Of a stretch of DNA of 7,723 bases, positions 1 through 5,125 are shown piece after piece. Below the pieces are notes generated by a model, which was not told the origin of the DNA, made no database searches, and saw nothing but the letters and a program-made list of their open reading frames with translations. Position 1 is the first letter of the stretch. The number at the start of each line of letters is the position of its first letter. The stretch comes from Pseudonocardiales bacterium (GTDB lineage: Bacteria > Actinomycetota > Actinomycetes > Mycobacteriales > Jatrophihabitantaceae): the NCBI GenBank assembly GCA_030840415.1, contig JAVEEO010000314.1, forward strand, positions 1-7,723, in the 5' to 3' direction. The translations under genes were made by a program, and so were the position numbers.

Positions 1-193
1 GACCGGGCAGGGCCGGGCTTCCGGCGGTAGTGCTGGGCGTCGCACCGCCAGCCGATCCCGCGGTTTCTGTCAAGCTGGAACCCGTGCCCACCGATCCGCC
101 GGACGAGGGCGTCGAGCCGCCGCATCCGGCTGTCGACAGCACGAGGACGAGCGCGACCGCGGCGTGGCTGGCGAGTGGCAATCGGATGGTCAT
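1..193 (-). CDS. Lipoprotein, N-terminal part (runs off left edge)
   Basis: This is a 64-codon open N-terminus beginning at the ATG complementary to 191-193 and still open at base 1. A strong Shine-Dalgarno, GGAGGTG, lies 8 nt upstream (complement of about 200-206). The protein starts MTIRLPLASH, followed by a hydrophobic stretch (about residues 11-20) and a lipobox-like STAGC with Cys at residue 24. The -3 residue is Thr rather than the usual Leu, so the lipobox is slightly off consensus. After the Cys comes a Gly/Ser/Thr/Ala-rich linker (residues 25-64), typical of actinobacterial lipoproteins that hold a folded domain away from the membrane. The functional domain is outside the window, so no activity can be assigned. 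The start, ribosome binding site and signal peptide agree, so I am fairly sure a secreted lipid-anchored protein is encoded. Confidence 0.82.
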   Translation of the reverse strand, partial: MTIRLPLASHAAVALVLVLSTAGCGGSTPSSGGSVGTGSSLTETAGSAGGATPSTTAGSPALPG

Positions 194-354
194 GGCCGAC
201 ACCTCCACTGCGCAGGAGCCTTCGCGCGGGCCCGAGATACCGAACGCCGAGCCCCCAGGCAGCCGCAGGTCAGATCACCCGCAACGGCACTTCGTCGAAT
301 GGCGACCATGGTCAACGAGAAACAATGGGCGCTTGTCTGCTGTCGCCTGCACCG

Positions 355-609
355 CTACGCGTGAGGATGCCACCCTGCGGTTGCCCCGTCCGGACTGACG
401 TCCGTCACCGCGTAGTGCCCGGCGCCGGGGCCGTGGTCCTTCGTCAAGCCGATCCAGGATACCCCTCATCGCGGGAACCCTGCGCCCACCTGGGGTGCGG
501 CGTTCACTCGCTTGTGCTCGCCGTCGTACGGACCGCCAACGAAAGCAACGTCCAGAAGCGTCGCGTCCGGATCCCTGACTCGGAGCTGCCGCCTACGAAG
601 CGCCCTCAC
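355..609 (-). pseudogene. Interrupted small GGPxDG-type gene
   Basis: Reading the minus strand from the GTG at 607-609 (or the TTG at 610-612), one frame runs to a TAG at 355-357 with a single in-frame TGA at 466-468. Before the TGA it contains DVAFVGGPYDGEHKRV; after it, in the same frame, come VSWIGLTKDHGPGAGHYAV and then TDVSPDG. Both halves look protein-like, and the second half has about 83 percent G/C third positions. From memory, a GGP-x-DG motif near the N-terminus occurs in many small uncharacterised actinobacterial and actinophage proteins. No Shine-Dalgarno precedes the GTG, so the true start may be lost as well. The simplest reading is a gene of about 84 codons inactivated by one nonsense change. 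Alternatives are a sequencing error at 466-468 or chance. An ATG at 467-469 overlaps the TGA, but its frame gives an Arg/Gly-rich, unlikely protein. Confidence 0.4.
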
Positions 610-624
610 CAAGGTCGTGAGGGC
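602..624. other. Perfect 8-bp hairpin
   Basis: GCCCTCAC (602-609) and GTGAGGGC (617-624) are perfect inverse complements around a 7-nt loop. No T-run follows on either strand, so it is not a classical intrinsic terminator, although actinobacterial terminators often lack one. It overlaps the candidate start of the interrupted small gene. It could be an operator, a terminator remnant or chance. Confidence 0.4.
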
Positions 625-887
625 CAGCAGTGACGACTGCCGCTGAGACGACGACCAGCGCTACCATCCGGACCGCTGCCTCCTCGTCGCGGGTGTCCGG
701 AACAAGTCGGTGGCGAACGACCTCGTGGTGACCGCTACAGCGCGCACTCGAGCCCCGACGCGGCGTGTGCCCGTGATCGCGAGTGAGTCGAGGCGATGAA
801 CCGCTCACCGATCCCCAATCGCTGCCGAGGGCCCCGGCGCCCAGAGCCAGGACGGATGCGTTCAGCCACGGGCCGGTGCAGGACGCC

Positions 888-917
888 CGGTACGCCAGCT
901 TTCCGCCTAGCCGCAAT
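888..917. repeat. Imperfect repeat, copy A (promoter-like)
   Basis: This copy matches 2038-2065. The core TTCCGNNTAGCCGCAAT is shared, and a CNGTAC block lies upstream in both. On the minus strand it reads TTGCGG, an 18-bp spacer, then TACCGG, so it resembles copy B but lacks the final T of a TANNNT -10 box. The copy lies downstream of the membrane protein gene, so the two copies bracket that gene. A match of this strength could arise by chance in 7.7 kb. Confidence 0.35.
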
Positions 918-956
918 CCTTGTCTTGGCCAGCCAGCAAGTAGAGATCGAGGATGG

Positions 957-1931
957 TCAACGAGCTGGGGAGGTACTTCCGAACGCTTCCTGCCAAGCCC
1001 AGGATCGACGATCGCTGGCCGCGACCCGAGGCCGGTTGCCGCCGAGGATGGCGACGGCCATCAGCGCGAGGAGCGGCGCCGTGTTCGGGTCGGTCGCCTG
1101 GCCGCTGAAGAGCAGCCCGAAGTCCTGCCCGATGACCCAGATGGCCAGGGCAAGCACAAAGCCCACCGCGACACCGGCAACGCGGGTCCGCCGGTGCAAC
1201 GCGGCAAGCCCGATCAGCGCCTCGACGATGACCAGCCCGACGACAAGGGGCGTGCCGTGGCTCGTGACCCAACCGGAGGCGGGGACGGGCCCGGCCAGCG
1301 CACTCACAAGGTCCGGGCCGGTATTCTGCGCTGGGAGCGCTTGGAAGATCGCACCCCCGACCCAGATCACCGCCCAGGCGATGGTCAACCAGCGCGCCGG
1401 CGCAACCTGCCGGGGATCGCGGGATGGCCAAGCCGCGATCGCGAGCAGAACGTAGACCAGCACGGATCCCGGCGCCCCGGTCAACAGACTTGCGTGCCCG
1501 CTGGCCATACCCGACAGGCCCTCGCCAAAGAACCACACCCCGAGCCCCCACGGGACCGAGACGGCCAACGCGAGCCGAGTTGTGCGGGGGAACAGCAGCC
1601 CGAGCCCGATCAGCAGCTGAATCAAGGCGAACGGCACATCCCAGGCGACCGGGTGCGCCGCGATCAGCCGGGCGACCCAGAGCACCGGGGCGGACACCCA
1701 GTGCGGCTGCCCTGAAGCGGTCGGGGCGATGACCTGGTTAGCGAGGCCGGTTCCCAGCATATAGGGCTGGAACTGCAGCGCGCCGTCGAGCAACCAGAAC
1801 AGGCCGAGCGCGATCTGCAGGTGGTGCCGGGTGAATCGAAGGTAGAAGTTGGAAGGTGAAACAGCGTGCACGAATGTTGCCGGCGCCGGGGCGCTTGTGG
1901 CGAGTTGGCGGGTGCGATGGGTCAGACTCAC
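957..1931 (-). CDS. Polytopic membrane protein with two related halves, unknown function
   Basis: This 324-residue protein starts at GTG (1929-1931), with GAGG 6 nt upstream, and ends with TGA at 957-959. It is strongly hydrophobic, with about eight membrane segments after a polar N-terminus of about 35 residues. It has no signal cleavage site and no enzyme motif that I recognise. Residues 104-166 align without gaps to 236-298 (offset 132), with 19 of 63 identical. Shared landmarks include LIG (107-109 and 239-241), RT (116-117 and 248-249), W133/W265, G136/G268, SGxA (144-147 and 276-279) and AP (153-154 and 285-286). Each half is therefore probably a four-helix unit, in the manner of DoxX-like proteins, although family membership is inference. 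Similar integral membrane proteins of unknown function are, as I recall, common in actinobacteria. A promoter-like element lies about 105 nt upstream. It appears to be transcribed alone. Confidence 0.85.
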   Translation of the reverse strand: MSLTHRTRQLATSAPAPATFVHAVSPSNFYLRFTRHHLQIALGLFWLLDGALQFQPYMLGTGLANQVIAPTASGQPHWVSAPVLWVARLIAAHPVAWDVPFALIQLLIGLGLLFPRTTRLALAVSVPWGLGVWFFGEGLSGMASGHASLLTGAPGSVLVYVLLAIAAWPSRDPRQVAPARWLTIAWAVIWVGGAIFQALPAQNTGPDLVSALAGPVPASGWVTSHGTPLVVGLVIVEALIGLAALHRRTRVAGVAVGFVLALAIWVIGQDFGLLFSGQATDPNTAPLLALMAVAILGGNRPRVAASDRRSWAWQEAFGSTSPAR

Positions 1932-1975
1932 AGGTAACCTCGATTCCGCTCAGCGCCTGCCGTAGCAGCTGGCTG

Positions 1976-2028
1976 CGACGACAATGGCCTCATCCCTAGC
2001 GTTGCGTGCGCAGGGCTTCACGTCGTCG
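1976..2028 (-). other. Possible structured 5' leader of the membrane protein gene
   Basis: Between the promoter-like element and the GTG start lies a potential nested stem. CGACGAC (complement of 2022-2028) can pair with GTCGTCG (complement of 1976-1982), 7 bp perfect. It encloses CCCT/AGGG (2012-2015 with 1994-1997) and a short GCG/CGC pair. A further GCAGC-CA-GCTGC hairpin sits just downstream, at about 1966-1977 in plus coordinates. I do not recognise a known riboswitch consensus. In GC-rich DNA such stems occur often, so this is a weak call. Confidence 0.25.
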
Positions 2029-2036
2029 GGGCCAGC

Positions 2037-2064
2037 ACCGTACCCGCCTTCCGGGTAGCCGCAA
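2037..2064 (-). promoter_or_regulatory. Candidate promoter for the membrane protein gene
   Basis: On the minus strand TTGCGG (complement of 2059-2064), a 16-bp spacer and TACGGT (complement of 2037-2042) form a reasonable -35/-10 pair for a principal-type actinobacterial sigma factor. Transcription would start near 2030 and leave a leader of about 100 nt before the GTG at 1931. The spacer contains the inverted repeat ACCCG/CGGGT (2042-2046 and 2052-2056), which could be an operator. The rest of 1932-2210 shows no gene; it also holds a 10-bp palindrome, CCCGGCCGGG, at 2107-2116. Confidence 0.35.
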
Positions 2065-2065
2065 T
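2038..2065. repeat. Imperfect repeat, copy B (overlaps candidate promoter)
   Basis: This is the partner of 888-917. From the GC before TTCCG to the end CCGCAAT, 17 of 20 positions agree. It carries the candidate -35 and -10 boxes listed separately. The shared part is mostly the -35 box and spacer, so the repeat may simply reflect two similar promoter sequences. Confidence 0.35.
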
Positions 2066-2210
2066 GTCTTTAGCCGTGCGGCAGGTACAAGATGGACTGT
2101 GGTCAGCCCGGCCGGGGAATCACGGCCGACGGATCGTGGCGCTCGGCGAGCCCGCGCTGTTCGCTGGCCCACAGGTTAGACCTCGCGCCTGGCACGGACG
2201 AGATGCCCGA

Positions 2211-3059
2211 TCAGTCGACCGGCGTGCCGAGGTGCGGGCGGGCAACGGACGCGCCCGGGCCGTTGAAGTGCCACCACTCGCCGGAGTAGACGGTGATGCC
2301 GCCGGCGTTCATCGCCGACCGCAGCCGTCTGCGGTTGGCCTGTGCCTGGGAGCTGACACCGTCGCCGGCGAAGGCATGCGCGCGTGCGGAGAAGTCGTCG
2401 AAGCCGGTACCCATCTCCACCAGGCAGTGACCTGACGCTCGCCGCGTGGCCGGGCAGGCGCGGCTGGTTGCGTACGCCAGCGTGACGTCGACCGAGCGGC
2501 CGGCCTCGTGGCTGCGGGCGTACGGACCCGGCCGGGCCACCCAGCTCGGGTCCGGGACGATCTGGAACATCCGTACCTGCACCGGATGTGGCCGGTAACA
2601 GTCCCAGAACACCAGCAGGAAACCCGCCCGCCGCAGCCGGTCCGCCGCCACCTCCAGGCCCGCGGCCATCGACTGGTGCACCAGGCACCGGGCATCGGCG
2701 GGGTACAGCGGCACGCCGACGAAGTTGTCGGCGGTGGCGTAGCGCAGATCGATGACCGCGTTCGCAACCACCGTCCGGATGTCGACCAGCCCGGCCGCGC
2801 GTGCCGCTACCGATAGCGGTCGGATCGCACCTGGCGCGCTGCGCGAGGGACGCGCCGAACCGGTCGCGGTGCGCGCCCGTGCCGGTGTGGTACTGGTGGG
2901 TCTGACCGGCAGAGCTGGCACAGCTGGCACAGCCGACGCCGCCGGTGCCGAGTTGGCAGCTGCGGAGGGCGCCGGCGCCGGGCCGTGGGCCGCCGGTTGG
3001 GCGGTGCAGCCGGTGCTGACAGCCACCAGCAGTGCGAACGCCGCCCAGCTCCGGATCAT
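2211..3059 (-). CDS. Exported VanX-type D-Ala-D-Ala dipeptidase (peptidase M15D), lipoprotein
   Basis: This is a 282-residue protein. I chose the ATG at 3057-3059 because AAGGA lies 8 nt upstream; an in-frame ATG at 3066-3068 and a TTG at 3093-3095 are poorer. Residues 1-17 form a signal peptide, and Cys18 sits in VSTGC, a lipobox-like site. Residues 19-80 are an Ala/Pro-rich linker. The catalytic domain follows: VIDLRYATADNF (102-113), the DCYRP motif with the transition-state Arg156, SHEAGRSVD with zinc ligands His184 and Asp191, and EWWH with the catalytic base Glu261 and zinc ligand His264. All key VanX-family residues are present with the usual HxxxxxxD and ExxH spacing. Family knowledge: M15D enzymes hydrolyse D-Ala-D-Ala dipeptide. 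Inferred role: outside the membrane, in cell-wall turnover or dipeptide salvage. No vanH or vanA partner is seen. VanX itself is cytoplasmic and about 200 residues long, so export is the notable difference. Confidence 0.92.
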   Translation of the reverse strand: MIRSWAAFALLVAVSTGCTAQPAAHGPAPAPSAAANSAPAASAVPAVPALPVRPTSTTPARARTATGSARPSRSAPGAIRPLSVAARAAGLVDIRTVVANAVIDLRYATADNFVGVPLYPADARCLVHQSMAAGLEVAADRLRRAGFLLVFWDCYRPHPVQVRMFQIVPDPSWVARPGPYARSHEAGRSVDVTLAYATSRACPATRRASGHCLVEMGTGFDDFSARAHAFAGDGVSSQAQANRRRLRSAMNAGGITVYSGEWWHFNGPGASVARPHLGTPVD

Positions 3060-3151
3060 CTGCCACATCCTTATCGGAAAGGAACGCGCCGGCAATTCTG
3101 TCCGGCGCTGGCCATCGCGTTCTGTCGGACCCCTGTCCTAGATTTCACGGC
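3060..3151. promoter_or_regulatory. Divergent control region between dipeptidase and VOC genes
   Basis: This 92-bp spacer must hold both promoters. On the plus strand CTGTC occurs three times (3098-3102, 3122-3126, 3133-3137); the first two lie in TTCTGTCSGG-like repeats 24 bp apart. These could be binding sites for a shared regulator, but none is encoded in the window. The dipeptidase ribosome binding site (AAGGA) lies at the left end, as the complement of about 3068-3072. Confidence 0.4.
3139..3144 (+). promoter_or_regulatory. -10 box for a leaderless VOC transcript
   Basis: TAGATT fits TANNNT exactly and ends 7 nt before the ATG at 3152. Transcription would therefore start at or next to the start codon. 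No Shine-Dalgarno precedes this ATG, which fits a leaderless mRNA, common in actinobacteria. No good TTGACA-like -35 is visible at 16-18 bp, so the strength or sigma factor is unclear. Confidence 0.45.
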
Positions 3152-3523
3152 ATGGACTGGAAGATCGAGCTTCTCTTCATCCCGGTGACCGATGTCGACC
3201 GCGCCAAGGCGTTCTACGTCGACCAGCTCGGCTGGCACGCCGACCACGACCAGCAGGTCAACGAGCAACTGCGCTTCGTGCAAGTGACCCCGCCAGGGTC
3301 AGCCTGCTCGATCGCGTTCGGCACCGGCATCACCCAGATGCCGCCGGGCACCCAGCGCGGCGTGCAGGTGGTGGTCGCCGATGCGGACGAGGCGCGCCGG
3401 CACCTGCTCGAGCACGGGGTGTCGGCCAGCGAGGTCGACGAGCAGCCGTGGGGCAGGTTCGTGACCTTCGACGACCCGGACGGCAACGGCTGGATCCTGC
3501 AGGAACTGCCCGCCCGTCCGTAA
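3152..3523 (+). CDS. VOC superfamily (glyoxalase/bleomycin-resistance fold) protein
   Basis: This 123-residue protein starts at ATG 3152 (MDWKIELLFIPV) and ends with TAA at 3521-3523. It shows the two beta-alpha-beta-beta-beta modules of the VOC fold. The first has VTDVDRAKAFYVDQLGW (residues 12-28), and the second has VQVVVADADEARRHLLEHGV (71-90). The C-terminal signature is FDDPDGNGWILQE (106-118), ending in a Glu at the usual metal-ligand position. The N-terminal module lacks the His often used as a ligand, so metal binding and catalysis are uncertain. Small single-domain VOC proteins of this type are very common in actinobacteria and mostly have no known substrate; a role in detoxification or resistance is only possible. 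Its stop is 14 bp from the stop of the convergent polymerase gene. Confidence 0.9.
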   Translation: MDWKIELLFIPVTDVDRAKAFYVDQLGWHADHDQQVNEQLRFVQVTPPGSACSIAFGTGITQMPPGTQRGVQVVVADADEARRHLLEHGVSASEVDEQPWGRFVTFDDPDGNGWILQELPARP

Positions 3524-3537
3524 CCCGCGGGCTGCGG

Positions 3538-4584
3538 TCAGGACGGCTGGTCGGACGGCTGGTCGGCTTCGGCGACCTTTTCCGCCGACCCCCGACGGGC
3601 GCGTGCCCGCCGCTTGCCCTCGTGCATGGCAGCCACCCGGGCAACCGGAATCTGCCTGCCGTGCTCGACGAGTTCGGCGTTCAGTGGTTGCGGTTCGGGC
3701 AGCCGGTCGGCCCATGGATCGCCCGCGCCGAGCAACGACAGGGCCGTGCGCACCGTGAACTGCCCTGGCTCGATGCTGTCCACGCCGTCCGTACCGGCCA
3801 GGTCGTCCCAGTCCAGCGGGAACGACACCGGCACCCCGGGCCGCAGCCGCGGGCTGTACGCCGCCACCACCGTCGCCCCGCCCGCCCGAGTCGAATCGAG
3901 GAACACCTTGCCCTCCCGGTCCTCCTTCACGAACGCGGTGGTGGCCAGCTGGGGATCCAGCCGCTCGGCCCGCACCCCCAGTGCCCGGGTCGCGGCGGCC
4001 ACCTCCTCGGTCGTCGCGCCGGTCACCGGCACGATCACGTGAACGCCCTTCGACCCGCTGGTCTTGAGGGCACCGGCCATCCCGGCCTCGGCCAGTGCCT
4101 GGCGCACCAGCAACGCCGCTCGCAGCGAGACACCGAACGCCGCTCCCTCCGGCGGGTCGATGTCGAGCACGAGGTGAGTGGGCCGGTCCCGCTCGCCGAC
4201 CCGGTACAGCGTCGGGTGGTACTCCACCGCCCGCTGATTGGCGAACCACAGCAGCGTCGGGCGGTCGTTGCACAGCGCGTAGGAGATCTCCCGCTTGGAC
4301 GCCTCGGCCCAGACCGGCACCGTCCGCACGAAGTCCGGGGTGTACTTCGGCACGTTCTTCTGCATGAACGCGCCCTGCCCGCGCAGGATGCGCACCACCG
4401 ACAGCGGCCGGTCCCGCAGCCCGGGCAGTATCCGGTCCGACATCGCGTCCAGGTAGTCCACGAACTCGCGCTTGCTGACACCCGCGTCCTCGAACAGCGG
4501 CTGATCGAGGTTGGTCAGCGCCACGCCGTCGCGAAGGTCGTCATTGCCCAGCCGTCCATCCTGCACCCGGGCACCGGTACGCAC
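3538..4584 (-). CDS. Stand-alone LigD-type polymerase/primase domain protein
   Basis: This 348-residue protein starts at GTG (4582-4584), the only start codon between the upstream stop and the conserved domain; no Shine-Dalgarno is visible. It matches the polymerase domain of bacterial LigD (archaeo-eukaryotic primase superfamily). Visible features are FMQKN (73-77), the WFANQRAVEYHP block (113-124), the catalytic metal motif LDIDP (140-144, Asp141 and Asp143), the nucleotide-binding TSGSKGVHV (175-183) and the third acidic residue in FLDSTR (Asp230). Family members add nucleotides, often ribonucleotides, and fill gaps during end joining. It lacks ligase and nuclease domains, like the stand-alone paralogues known from mycobacteria. 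The C-terminus is Arg/Lys-rich (324-331) and ends in a DQPS duplication. It is the last gene of the minus-strand run, after the YjbR-family gene. A role in DNA repair is inferred; no Ku gene is in view. Confidence 0.93.
   Translation of the reverse strand: MRTGARVQDGRLGNDDLRDGVALTNLDQPLFEDAGVSKREFVDYLDAMSDRILPGLRDRPLSVVRILRGQGAFMQKNVPKYTPDFVRTVPVWAEASKREISYALCNDRPTLLWFANQRAVEYHPTLYRVGERDRPTHLVLDIDPPEGAAFGVSLRAALLVRQALAEAGMAGALKTSGSKGVHVIVPVTGATTEEVAAATRALGVRAERLDPQLATTAFVKEDREGKVFLDSTRAGGATVVAAYSPRLRPGVPVSFPLDWDDLAGTDGVDSIEPGQFTVRTALSLLGAGDPWADRLPEPQPLNAELVEHGRQIPVARVAAMHEGKRRARARRGSAEKVAEADQPSDQPS
3541..3564. repeat. Perfect 12-bp tandem duplication in the 3' end of the polymerase gene
   Basis: GGACGGCTGGTC occurs twice in direct succession (3541-3552 and 3553-3564). 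It encodes DQPS-DQPS, the last eight residues of the LigD-type polymerase. Identical copies suggest recent slippage. It adds four residues to a disordered tail and is unlikely to affect the catalytic core. Confidence 0.85.
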
Positions 4585-4626
4585 CGCGATGTTCGCCGGT
4601 GGGTCGGGCCGCCGGCGCCGGGTTCC

Positions 4627-4689
4627 GGTCGCCCGGGGGGAGCCCGCGCCTGCCTGCGGCGAACCGTCGTCCGCGTGCGGCGAGCCCCC
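4627..4689 (-). repeat. Three degenerate 21-bp repeats in the YjbR-polymerase spacer
   Basis: On the minus strand, units 4669-4689, 4648-4668 and 4627-4647 each have the pattern xGG-TC-CC; neighbouring units agree at 15 and 12 of 21 positions, and the outer two at 14. Read in the frame shared by the upstream YjbR-family gene and the downstream polymerase gene, they give the heptads GGSPHAD, DGSPQAG and AGSPRAT. The frame is open from the YjbR stop (4711-4713) to the polymerase start but contains no ATG, GTG, TTG or CTG start codon before 4584. This looks like a former linker or a coding remnant. Confidence 0.5.
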
Positions 4690-4710
4690 GGGCCGTCGAC
4701 CGGGCTGTGG

Positions 4711-5103
4711 TCAACCGCTGCCGGCCCGGTAGCGCTCGGCCAACTGCGGCGGCGCGCAGGTCAGCCAGCCGTCCACGATCGCCTCGCGCAGCTGTGCCCG
4801 GTCCACCTTCTCCAACTGGATCAGCACCGCCGGAAAGCCGTCGAAGTGCGCGATCGTGAAGAAGCCCGCGTGCCCGGCGGCGAGCACCGCCTCCTTCTCG
4901 TTCAGGTCGGCCACCTTCACCGCCAGGATCGTCCCGCTCGGCGGCGCCACCTCGCCGAACCGCTTGAGATCGGCCTTGCTGAACGGCCGCTCCCAGGCGA
5001 AGCCCTTGCCGTGGACGGACCAGGTCCGGTGGCCGTGGCGCTCGCCCTTCGTCACCTCCGGCAGCTCCGCCGCCAGCCGCCCGACGTCGGCGATGTTCGT
5101 CAT
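4711..5103 (-). CDS. MmcQ/YjbR-family protein
   Basis: This 130-residue protein starts at ATG (5101-5103), MTNIADVGRLAAELPEV, and ends with TGA at 4711-4713. Family features are the N-terminal helix with LPEVTKGERHGH (14-25), the WSVHGKGFAW strand pair (28-37), an aromatic/charged middle with VKVADLNEKEAVL (62-74), GFFTIAHFDGFPAVLIQL (80-97) and a terminal helix region with VDGWLTCAPPQLAERY (109-124). The family has a CyaY-like, double-wing DNA-binding fold; its biochemical role is not established. No Shine-Dalgarno lies before the ATG; an in-frame GTG two codons earlier (5107-5109) is an alternative. It sits 22 bp after the LtaS-like gene and upstream of the LigD-type polymerase, on the same strand. 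Pairing with a repair polymerase hints at a DNA-related role, but this is inference from context. Confidence 0.88.
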   Translation of the reverse strand: MTNIADVGRLAAELPEVTKGERHGHRTWSVHGKGFAWERPFSKADLKRFGEVAPPSGTILAVKVADLNEKEAVLAAGHAGFFTIAHFDGFPAVLIQLEKVDRAQLREAIVDGWLTCAPPQLAERYRAGSG

Positions 5104-5109
5104 GGCCAC

Positions 5110-5115
5110 ACGGTA
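5110..5115 (-). promoter_or_regulatory. Possible -10 box giving a leaderless YjbR-family transcript
   Basis: On the minus strand TACCGT fits TANNNT and ends 6 nt before the ATG at 5103. With no Shine-Dalgarno at that start, an internal leaderless promoter for the last two genes is possible. It overlaps the intergenic gap after the upstream stop (5126). The only -35-like match, TGTCAC at 16 bp, is weak. Confidence 0.25.
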
Positions 5116-5125
5116 TTCCGGATCG

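Larger units (their letters stand above)
194..956. other. Long stretch with no intact gene
   Basis: These 763 bases hold no intact gene that I can support. Open frames occur on both strands, but their third-position G/C is clearly lower than in the real neighbours. An example is the minus frame over 593-916, about 72 percent by my hand count, which has only a TTG start. What can be seen is the ribosome binding site of the left-edge lipoprotein, an interrupted small reading frame (355-609), an 8-bp perfect hairpin (602-624), short overlapping inverted repeats around 391-407 (CGGAC/GTCCG and TGACG/CGTCA), and a promoter-like repeat copy at 888-917. The mix of residual coding signal and stops suggests decayed coding DNA rather than a purely regulatory spacer. 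Confidence 0.55.

Noticed and set aside
593..916. A 107-codon minus-strand frame ending in a hydrophobic segment
   Set aside because: It has a TTG start without a ribosome binding site, third-position G/C well below the real genes, and no recognisable motif. A hydrophobic stretch near the end is not enough.
783..1715. A 310-codon open frame on the plus strand
   Set aside because: It is a shadow of the membrane protein gene, with low-complexity Arg/Asp/Pro/Gln content.
3060..3095. Earlier TTG or ATG starts for the dipeptidase
   Set aside because: Only the ATG at 3057-3059 has a well-spaced AAGGA ribosome binding site, and it gives a compact signal peptide.
2211..3523. A glycopeptide-resistance or antibiotic-resistance island
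   Set aside because: A VanX-like and a VOC protein side by side suggest it, but vanH, vanA, vanR and vanS are absent. The dipeptidase is exported, and the VOC protein belongs to a general family with no resistance-specific motif.
3524..3537. A terminator between the convergent VOC and polymerase genes
   Set aside because: Only the 8-bp palindrome CCCGCGGG is present, with no loop or T-run. It is too short to support a terminator call.
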